From assembly GCA_903905685.1 (NCBI GenBank), contig CAIVHI010000412.1:1-10528 (forward strand): a stretch of DNA of 10,528 bases. Reading direction: 5' to 3'. Positions 1 through 5,398 of this stretch are shown here, piece by piece (position 1 is the stretch's first letter; each line of letters starts with the position of its first letter). This stretch comes from an uncultured Bacteroidota bacterium (GTDB lineage Bacteria; Bacteroidota; Bacteroidia; Chitinophagales; Chitinophagaceae). The translations under genes and the position numbers were made by a program. The notes beneath the pieces are model-generated. The model saw only the letters and a list, made by a program, of their open reading frames with translations. It was not told where the DNA came from and searched no databases.

Positions 1-1032
1 CAGTTTGTTGATGAACCGAACGCCGGCATCGAAGCCGCCTTTCAGCTCAAAGCTCATCATGGCACCTGCGTGCTTCATTTGCTTTTGGGCAATGGCCTGG
101 TCGGGATGGCTGGCAAGACCCAGGTAATTCACTTTTTCCACGCCGGGATTGGCTTCCAAAAACGCGGCCACTTTTTCGGCATTGGCGCAGTGGCGCTCCA
201 TGCGCAACCCCAGGGTGCGCAAACCGTTAGTGAGTACGAATGCGTCGAAGCCGTTGCTGTTACCGCCCAACAGGCGGTGGGTCTTGGTAACTACGGTGTT
301 CATGCGCACCAAATCCTTGCCAATCAGCACACCCCCAATTGCGGTGCCATGGCCGTTCAGGAACTTCGTGGTGGAGTGCATCACGTAGTCTGTATCGTAC
401 TTGAAGGGCTGTTGCAGGTATGGGGTTGCAAACGTGTTGTCTACACATACCGTCAGGCCATATTTCTTGCCTAGTGCAGTCAGCACGGCCAAATCGGCAC
501 ACTGGATGGTGGGGTTGGCGGGTGTTTCGATGTACATCAACTTGATGGACGGATCGGCCTGAATGGCGGCTTCCACTTTCTCCGGGTAGCGGAAATCGAT
601 GATGACCGACGGCATCCCCAAATTCGGCAATACCTTGTCTAGCAATTCCTGCGTACCGCCATAAAGGGAGTAGTGGGAAATGAGTTTTTCGCCCGATTTC
701 AGGTTGGCCAGCAACATCGTAGTGATGGCTGCCATACCCGATGCATGGAGGATGGCTTTGAGTTCAAGTTGCGACCCATAGGCATTCGTGAGGCCGTAAG
801 CTTCCATCATCGCGATTTTATCTTCCGCTTCATTGATGGTTGGGTTGCCGAAGCGACCATACATATACCCTTTCTGTTCGCCCTTGAACATGGCAACCGC
901 CTGTTCTGCACTGTCGAAAGTATAGGTGCTGGTTGCATAAATCGGAGTCAAATGCGCGCGGTTGCTTTCCGTGCGGTGACCTCCGTGGATACATAAGGAG
1001 TCGAAACCCATTTTATTGTTTTGATTCGCCAT
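1..1032 (-). CDS. Cys/Met-metabolism PLP-dependent enzyme (trans-sulfuration family), partial at 3' end
   Basis: This frame is open from an ATG at 1032-1030 through the window edge, giving 344 residues with no stop. Family members are usually about 390-430 residues, so the C-terminus is missing. The fold-type I PLP enzyme of the cystathionine gamma-synthase / gamma-lyase / methionine gamma-lyase family is clear: YGR at 58-60 (cofactor phosphate contact), SGMAAI at 98-103, the PLP-stacking Tyr124 in SLYGGT, DNTFATPYLQ from Asp198, and the Schiff-base lysine Lys223 in HSTTKFLNGH. Family members cleave or exchange the gamma substituent of homoserine- or cysteine-derived amino acids in the cytoplasm. 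The position next to Tyr124 that is Cys in classical methionine gamma-lyases is Gly126 here, which favours a cystathionine-type lyase/synthase; substrate cannot be fixed from sequence. Between Glu77 and Ser98 there is a stretch about ten residues longer than I expect for the family. It diverges from the DinB gene. Confidence 0.93.
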   Translation of the reverse strand, partial: MANQNNKMGFDSLCIHGGHRTESNRAHLTPIYATSTYTFDSAEQAVAMFKGEQKGYMYGRFGNPTINEAEDKIAMMEAYGLTNAYGSQLELKAILHASGMAAITTMLLANLKSGEKLISHYSLYGGTQELLDKVLPNLGMPSVIIDFRYPEKVEAAIQADPSIKLMYIETPANPTIQCADLAVLTALGKKYGLTVCVDNTFATPYLQQPFKYDTDYVMHSTTKFLNGHGTAIGGVLIGKDLVRMNTVVTKTHRLLGGNSNGFDAFVLTNGLRTLGLRMERHCANAEKVAAFLEANPGVEKVNYLGLASHPDQAIAQKQMKHAGAMMSFELKGGFDAGVRFINKL

Positions 1033-1069
1033 TTTGAATTGCGTATTTTCGTGTAAAGTTAGAATTTCT
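1033..1069. promoter_or_regulatory. divergent promoter region between PLP enzyme and DinB-family gene
   Basis: Only 37 bases separate the two divergent ATGs, so the promoters must overlap each other and the coding ends. For the plus gene, TTTG at 1020-1023 is followed after 20 bases by TATTTTCG at 1044-1051, one mismatch from the Bacteroidota -7 box TAnnTTTG at the usual spacing. For the minus gene, TAACTTTA (1061-1054) is one mismatch from the same box, but no good -33 element stands upstream of it. Neither gene shows a Shine-Dalgarno sequence. The motif matches are seen directly; promoter activity is inferred. Confidence 0.45.
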
Positions 1070-1564
1070 ATGAAAGAACATTTGATAAAATATGCGGAGT
1101 ACAACCTCTGGGCCAACCGGCTATTGGCGGAAGTAGTATCGGGATTGTCGGAACATGATGCAGATCAATCGATTATCAGCAGTTTCCCGTCTGTCAAAAA
1201 AACGGTGCTGCACATTTTGAGCGCAGAACACATTTGGCTGGCTCGCCTCTCCGATCCTGCCAATGTGCAATGGTTGGGCGAGAGTGCCAATGGGGCCATC
1301 GGCGATGTATGTGCAAAATGGATTGCGGTATCCGAAAAACTCGCGGAATATGTTGGCACTTCGTCCGATGTCGACTTGCAAAAGCTGATGACTTACAACG
1401 ACTTACGTGAAAACATGCGCGGGGAGCCCTGTCATCTTATCTTGTTGCACATCATAAACCACTCCACTTCCCACCGAGGCCAGTTGATTACGATGTTGCG
1501 CCAACTGGGTGTTTCCACCTTGCCCCAGACCGACTTCATTGCTTTCGTTCGCCTCAATCCTTAA
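1070..1564 (+). CDS. DinB-family putative metal-dependent protein
   Basis: This is a 164-residue protein of the DinB / YfiT-like four-helix bundle superfamily. The metal-binding triad is visible: His48 in the second helix (VLHILSAEHIWL) and the pair His131/His135 in HSTSHRGQ, the family hallmark. The N-terminal KYAEYNLWANRLL segment is also typical. Such proteins bind a divalent metal and include thiol transferases and many damage-inducible proteins of unknown reaction; no specific reaction can be assigned. The frame can be extended upstream to a TTG at 1034, but the ATG at 1070 matches where the family begins, and the extension would run through the predicted promoter. Length is normal. It is monocistronic, facing the rplT end across a shared hairpin terminator. 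It is cytoplasmic, with no signal peptide or membrane segment. Confidence 0.88.
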   Translation: MKEHLIKYAEYNLWANRLLAEVVSGLSEHDADQSIISSFPSVKKTVLHILSAEHIWLARLSDPANVQWLGESANGAIGDVCAKWIAVSEKLAEYVGTSSDVDLQKLMTYNDLRENMRGEPCHLILLHIINHSTSHRGQLITMLRQLGVSTLPQTDFIAFVRLNP

Positions 1565-1584
1565 GCAGCTGCCGGAACAAATTC

Positions 1585-1615
1585 ATAAAGCCGACGCGGA
1601 ATGCGTCGGCTTTAT
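1585..1615. terminator. bidirectional hairpin terminator between DinB gene and rplT
   Basis: A perfect 13-bp inverted repeat (arms 1585-1597 and 1603-1615, loop GGAAT) has core AAGCCGACGC / GCGTCGGCTT. It lies 20 bases past the DinB stop and 20 bases past the rplT stop, so it can serve both convergent genes. The outer A/T pairs supply a short U-rich tail on either strand. Confidence 0.85.
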
Positions 1616-1635
1616 ATTTATAGAGTGGGGGCAAA

Positions 1636-1980
1636 TTATTTCAGACCCGCAACCAATGCTTTGAAGGAAGCCGGCTCGTTCATGGCCAAATCGGCCAATA
1701 CCTTGCGGTTCAATTCTATGCCGTTGGCAGCCAACTTGCCGATGAAAGTAGAGTAATTCATACCCTCTTCACGGATGGCTGCATTGATACGCACAATCCA
1801 AAGGGAGCGGTATTCGCGCTTCTTCAGCTTGCGGCCAACATATTTATAACCAAGACCTTTCTCCAGTACGTTCTTGGCCACGGTATAAACGTTTTTACGT
1901 TTACCATAGAAGCCTTTGGCCTGGTTAAGTATTTTTTTCCTTCTTGCGCGTGACGCTACTGCGTTTACCGAACGTGGCAT
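1636..1980 (-). CDS. rplT: 50S ribosomal protein L20
   Basis: This 114-residue, strongly basic protein begins MPRSVNAVASRARRKKILNQ and contains the L20 signature KGFYGKRKNVYTVAKNVLEK followed by YVGRKLKKREYRSLWIVRIN. It matches the family from end to end. L20 binds 23S rRNA early in large-subunit assembly and in several bacteria represses its own operon by binding the leader mRNA. It lies 96 bases downstream of rpmI on the same strand, so the two are probably co-transcribed; the gap has no obvious Shine-Dalgarno sequence. Transcription should end at the hairpin at 1585-1615. The start ATG is unambiguous. Confidence 0.98.
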   Translation of the reverse strand: MPRSVNAVASRARRKKILNQAKGFYGKRKNVYTVAKNVLEKGLGYKYVGRKLKKREYRSLWIVRINAAIREEGMNYSTFIGKLAANGIELNRKVLADLAMNEPASFKALVAGLK

Positions 1981-2076
1981 ATTGCTATTTTATTATTGTC
2001 ACCGATACAACCGACTCGCGATTACTCCGGTAAAGTTGAAAATTAATTTTATTGGAATCTCCGGCAACCTACGGGA

Positions 2077-2271
2077 TTACATGCAAAGCATGCGTTTCAC
2101 CAAAGGCTCGTTGGCTTTGTTAACCAACCCGTGAATGCGCAGACTCCGCTTGCGCGACTTGGATTTCTTGGTCAACAAGTGGCTTTTGAATGCCTTGTAC
2201 CGACGAATTTTTCCGGTCCCTGTCACTCTGAACGTTTTCTTGGCACGTGAGTGCGTCTTCATTTTTGGCAT
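2077..2271 (-). CDS. rpmI: 50S ribosomal protein L35
   Basis: This 64-residue basic protein starts MPKMKTHSRAKKTFRVTGTG, the diagnostic L35 N-terminus, and continues with KIRRYKAFKSHLLTKKSKSRKR, LRIHGLV and VKRML. Length is typical. L35 is a component of the 50S subunit and its gene nearly always sits immediately before rplT, as here. The usual upstream partner infC (IF-3) is absent; rseP lies upstream, 102 bases away. A promoter-like TACCTTTG box 22 bases ahead of the ATG suggests that rpmI-rplT can be transcribed independently of rseP. Confidence 0.97.
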   Translation of the reverse strand: MPKMKTHSRAKKTFRVTGTGKIRRYKAFKSHLLTKKSKSRKRSLRIHGLVNKANEPLVKRMLCM

Positions 2272-2292
2272 GTACTAAATTTTTTCGGACTG

Positions 2293-2318
2293 CAAAGGTA
2301 ATTAAAAAGAATCTCAAA
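2293..2318 (-). promoter_or_regulatory. putative promoter of rpmI-rplT
   Basis: Read on the minus strand, TACCTTTG (2300-2293) is a perfect match to the Bacteroidota -7 consensus TAnnTTTG. A TTTG (2318-2315) stands 14 bases upstream, shorter than the usual spacing of about 19-21, so the -33 assignment is weak. The predicted leader is about 15 bases. Confidence 0.55.
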
Positions 2319-2351
2319 ATGGAAATTTATTTTCCGTTTTCCACATACGGT

Positions 2352-2374
2352 GTGCTTTGCCGCAGGCAAAGCAC
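2352..2374 (-). terminator. perfect hairpin abutting the rseP stop codon
   Basis: A perfect 10-bp inverted repeat (arms GTGCTTTGCC 2352-2361 and GGCAAAGCAC 2365-2374, three-base loop) touches the rseP stop codon (2376-2374). It is positioned as a terminator of the dxr-rseP transcript, but no T run follows it on the minus strand. It may be a weak or factor-assisted terminator or a 3'-end stabilising structure. Confidence 0.5.
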
Positions 2375-3741
2375 TATTTGTTGAAAAAATGCCTGATGAC
2401 GTCCAAATAATTTGAATACAGCAGCAGACCAACCAGCAGCACCAAGCCGATGGTGGTGGTCACCTCCATCACTTTATCGCTCACTTTCTTGCCGGTCACC
2501 ATTTCGAAGAGGAGGAAGAAGACATACCCGCCATCCAGCCCCGGTATGGGCAGCAGGTTCATGAATGCCAACGCTATTGAAATAAACGCCGTCCACATCA
2601 GGAAGTCGTGCAGGTCGAACACCGGTGCATACATACTGGCCAGTGTGCCGAAGCCGCCCAAGCTGTCGCTAACCTTCACTTCTTTTGAGCCCATGAGCTT
2701 GAACTGAGCTATGTAGAACACAAATCGGTCGTAGGCATAGGTAAAGCCCTTGCCCACGGCTTGAATGGGATTGTATTTCACGGTCTCGGGCGAGAAATAC
2801 CTATTGTAGGAATAGGCATGGAAGCCCAAGGCGCTGTCCTTGGCCAAGACCACATTTGCAGAGTCGAGAACACCATGGCGAAGGAAAACGATATGCATTG
2901 ACTTTTCATAGTTCTCCCGTTTCAGTTTTTCGAACTGGTCGTAAAACCCTGCCGACATGCCATTTATAGATACGAAACTGTCGCCCCGTTGCAGCCCGAT
3001 TTTGGCGGCGGCAGTATTGGGTGCAACGCTATCCACCACAGCCGGGATACGTGGCGATATGATGTATCCGCGAGACGACTTACCGGCTTTCGATATCTTT
3101 TGAATGGTGCCAAAAGGAATGTGGATGACGGTATCCTTGCCATCGCGCACCAAGCCTATGGTGCCATCCTCTTTGTGAAGCACGATTTTGATGATGACAT
3201 CATTGAAACGAGTAACCGGCTCACCATCCACATTCTTGATGAAATCTCCGTTTTTGAGCCCAATGCTTTCGCCCGTACTGTCTACCGAGATGCCGTAGGT
3301 GGCGGCCTTGAGCGGCATGAAGCTCTCGCCCCATACGCCAAAAACGATGGCATAAATGAAGATGGCGACCAACACGTTCATCATGATGCCGCCCAACATG
3401 ATGAGCAGCCGCTCATAAGGTTTCTTGGAGCGGAACTCCCACGGCTCCGGTGGTTTCGCAAGGGCTTCCTTGTCCATGCTTTCATCTACCATGCCGGCTA
3501 TCTTGACATAGCCGCCAAACGGAAACCAACCTATACCGTATTCGGTATCGCCTATCTTCTTTTTGAAGAGTGCGAAATTGAAGATGTTGGAAAACGGGAA
3601 AAAGAAGTCGAAAAACAAATAGAATTTTTCAACTTTGGTCTTGAAGCGGCGGGCAAAATAAAAGTGCCCGAACTCGTGCAGCGTAACCAAAATCGACAGG
3701 CCGGCCACCAATTGCAGCGCTTGCGACAATCCGTTGGACAT
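2374..3741 (-). CDS. rseP: site-2 intramembrane zinc metalloprotease RseP
   Basis: This is a 455-residue M50 site-2 protease from the ATG at 3741. HEFGH at 22-26 in the first membrane segment and NLLPIPGLDGG at 395-405 (Asp403) supply the zinc ligands. Between them lie the FGGYVKIAG loop (from about 75), a second membrane segment (about 110-137) and two PDZ domains (about 142-212 and 232-302). Further hydrophobic segments close the C-terminus. RseP cuts membrane-bound anti-sigma factors and leftover signal peptides within the inner membrane. The aromatic stretch after HExxH (FYLFFDFFFPF) is a form I associate with Bacteroidota homologues. The frame extends to an ATG at 3765 and a TTG at 3780; 3741 was chosen because it puts HExxH about 22 residues from the N-terminus, as in relatives. 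It follows dxr by 75 bases on the same strand, so they probably form one unit. Confidence 0.95.
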   Translation of the reverse strand: MSNGLSQALQLVAGLSILVTLHEFGHFYFARRFKTKVEKFYLFFDFFFPFSNIFNFALFKKKIGDTEYGIGWFPFGGYVKIAGMVDESMDKEALAKPPEPWEFRSKKPYERLLIMLGGIMMNVLVAIFIYAIVFGVWGESFMPLKAATYGISVDSTGESIGLKNGDFIKNVDGEPVTRFNDVIIKIVLHKEDGTIGLVRDGKDTVIHIPFGTIQKISKAGKSSRGYIISPRIPAVVDSVAPNTAAAKIGLQRGDSFVSINGMSAGFYDQFEKLKRENYEKSMHIVFLRHGVLDSANVVLAKDSALGFHAYSYNRYFSPETVKYNPIQAVGKGFTYAYDRFVFYIAQFKLMGSKEVKVSDSLGGFGTLASMYAPVFDLHDFLMWTAFISIALAFMNLLPIPGLDGGYVFFLLFEMVTGKKVSDKVMEVTTTIGLVLLVGLLLYSNYLDVIRHFFNK

Positions 3742-3816
3742 CAATAAAATAGAATGGGAACTCATAAAAAGTCGGTACAAAGGATTCGTTGGGTGCTCCG
3801 TGGCGGGCAGCAGGGG

Positions 3817-4986
3817 TTAGTAAATGGATAATTGGCTTTTCTTCAAAAATTCGGCGGTATATGCCCGCGACTCCGCGTCAGATTTGATGTAGTCCTCGAG
3901 GGTGGGCGATTTGACGAATGAGACGCATGCCAATGTTTTTTCAATCATGTCGCTCATTTCCAAAAAACCTACTTTGTTGTTTAAAAATGCCTGAACCACG
4001 ACTTCGTTGGCTGCATTTAGCACGCATGGCGCATTGCCACCCCTCACCATCGCTTCCTTGGCTAGGGCAAGATTACGAAATGTTTTATAATCGGGAGCCT
4101 CAAACGTCAATTTTGGAAAATCCTTAAAATCCAACCTTTTATAGGCATTCACAATGCGCTCCGGAAAACCCATGGCGTATTGGATAGGCAGCCGCATATC
4201 CGGCAGCCCCATTTGGGCCTTCACCGAGCCATCGCGAAACTGCACCATGGAGTGGACGACGGATTGCGGATGTACAATGACGTCTATCTGATTGTTGTCG
4301 AGACCGAAGAGCCATTTGGCTTCAATCATCTCCAACCCCTTGTTCATCAATGTAGACCTGTCTATAGATATTTTCGCGCCCATGTTCCAGTTCGGATGCA
4401 GCAAGGCGTGGGATGCTTTCACATTCACCAAGTAATTGGGTTTCCTACCTAAGAAGGGCCCCCCGGATGCAGTCAGAATGACTTTCTCCACTTTGTCGGG
4501 CCGCTCGCCCAGCAGGCATTGGAAGATGGCCGAGTGCTCGCTGTCTACCGGCAAAATTGGGGCTCGTTTCTGCATGGCCAGTGCCATGACAAGCTCGCCA
4601 GCCACCACCAAGGTTTCCTTATTGGCCAACGCTACGTGCTTACCGGCATTTATGGCCGCAAGAATGGAGTTGAGGCCTGCAAAACCTAGAATGGCACCCA
4701 GCACCACATCCACCGATTCCCACTGTACCACTTCGGCCAATGCCTTGTTGCCGGCAAACACCTTGATAGGGAACAACGTCAAGGCGCTTTTGACCTCTGC
4801 ATACTTCGATTCATCGGTAATGATGACCGCATTGGGTTTGAATTTTTTCGCTTGGTCTATGAGGAGCGATGCATTGCTGTGCGCACTAAGCACTTCGGCC
4901 TGAAAAATGTCCGGATTTGCGGCAATCACTTCCAAGGTTTGCGTCCCAATGGATCCGGTAGATCCCAATACAGCTATCCGTCTCAT
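3817..4986 (-). CDS. dxr: 1-deoxy-D-xylulose-5-phosphate reductoisomerase
   Basis: This 389-residue enzyme (E. coli homologue 398) carries out the committed step of the MEP isoprenoid pathway: rearrangement and NADPH-dependent reduction of DXP to MEP in the cytoplasm. The NADPH-binding GSTGSIG is at 8-14, ANKETLV at 121-127, the metal ligands Asp148 and Glu150 in PVDSEHSA, the flexible-loop region ASGGPF at 173-178 with HPNW at 197-200, and Glu219 in MNKGLEMIEA. The protein is complete and no key residue is missing. The ATG at 4986 leads directly into MRRIAVLGSTGSIG, so the start is firm. It is first in the minus-strand block and is followed by rseP, a pairing also seen near ispC in other bacteria, though uppS and cdsA are absent here. 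A promoter-like TATCTTTG lies about 30 bases upstream. Confidence 0.97.
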   Translation of the reverse strand: MRRIAVLGSTGSIGTQTLEVIAANPDIFQAEVLSAHSNASLLIDQAKKFKPNAVIITDESKYAEVKSALTLFPIKVFAGNKALAEVVQWESVDVVLGAILGFAGLNSILAAINAGKHVALANKETLVVAGELVMALAMQKRAPILPVDSEHSAIFQCLLGERPDKVEKVILTASGGPFLGRKPNYLVNVKASHALLHPNWNMGAKISIDRSTLMNKGLEMIEAKWLFGLDNNQIDVIVHPQSVVHSMVQFRDGSVKAQMGLPDMRLPIQYAMGFPERIVNAYKRLDFKDFPKLTFEAPDYKTFRNLALAKEAMVRGGNAPCVLNAANEVVVQAFLNNKVGFLEMSDMIEKTLACVSFVKSPTLEDYIKSDAESRAYTAEFLKKSQLSIY

Positions 4987-5015
4987 GCTACAGTCTTTTT
5001 AAGGTGGTGGTGCGG

Positions 5016-5023
5016 CAAAGATA
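5016..5023 (-). promoter_or_regulatory. -7 box of putative dxr promoter
   Basis: Minus-strand TATCTTTG (5023-5016) is a perfect match to TAnnTTTG, 29 bases before the dxr ATG. No TTTG at the expected -33 spacing is visible, so the promoter call rests on this box and its position. Confidence 0.5.
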
Positions 5024-5300
5024 GAGATATTGCGAGTGTAGTCGCCCATTCCTAGAGCTTTAACGCCAATATGGCCCGTTGGGCCTTGAACTTTGGGGAT
5101 GCCTGAATCAACTTTGTCGAATTTGGGAGAACGGTTCCCAACGGAAGGAATTTACAAGTCGCCCCCTTTTCCTATCAAAATAGCCAAGTGCCCCGTTCCC
5201 TAGGTCAAACGCCGAACCACCCCAAATGCGCCGTTTTCATGTGTCAACGCTAAATTTCAACGTTAATTTTATGTGTATTTTTACCTAAATCTAGCAATAG

Positions 5301-5342
5301 GGCTATTTGATAGCCGTAAATTTTTAAATTGACGTACCTTTG
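5301..5342 (+). promoter_or_regulatory. putative helicase promoter with overlapping palindromic operator
   Basis: TACCTTTG (5335-5342) is a perfect -7 box 56 bases before the helicase ATG. The nearest upstream TTTG (5306-5309) is 25 bases away, longer than usual, and is embedded in the perfect palindrome GGCTAT-TTG-ATAGCC (5301-5315). A regulator bound to this palindrome would cover the -33 region; that role is inference. Confidence 0.5.
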
Positions 5343-5354
5343 CACTTCAGGCAA

Positions 5355-5382
5355 CCCGCATACTGCGGGAGCTTAATTTTTT
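5355..5382 (+). promoter_or_regulatory. leader hairpin with T run ahead of helicase (possible attenuator)
   Basis: CCCGCA (5355-5360) and TGCGGG (5364-5369) form a 6-bp G/C-rich stem with loop TAC, followed seven bases later by a run of six T (5377-5382). It lies in the predicted roughly 50-base helicase leader and ends 16 bases before the ATG. Placement suggests attenuation or an RNA structure sensed by the helicase, but the stem is short and the T run is not immediately adjacent. Confidence 0.4.
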
Positions 5383-5398
5383 AAAAAGTTCTTAATTA

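Larger units (their letters stand above)
4987..5398. other. 412-bp divergent intergenic control region (dxr / DEAD-box helicase)
   Basis: I see no convincing gene in this stretch on either strand; the longest plus-strand frame noted (5099-5203, 34 codons) has no recognisable features. It does hold small structures. There is a GGCCC-GTT-GGGCC hairpin (5073-5085) and a TTGGGA...TCCCAA inverted repeat (5123-5141). Two tandem imperfect 13-mers lie at 5245-5270 and a 15-bp palindrome at 5301-5315. Promoter boxes for both flanking genes, and a leader hairpin just ahead of the helicase, complete it. The part nearest the helicase (from about 5230) is clearly A/T-richer than the rest. The length is large compared with the other gaps in the window. 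Confidence 0.7.

Noticed and set aside
1034..1069. TTG-initiated N-terminal extension of the DinB-family protein.
   Set aside because: The ATG at 1070 matches the family start, and the extension overlaps the likely promoter boxes.
2989..3747. A 252-codon plus-strand frame antisense to rseP.
   Set aside because: It is fully covered by a well-supported RseP frame with catalytic motifs, and the translation shows no family features.
5099..5203. A 34-codon plus-strand frame in the dxr/helicase gap.
   Set aside because: It has no ribosome-binding signal, no hydrophobic or charged pattern suggestive of a small protein, and no similarity I recognise; too short to support.
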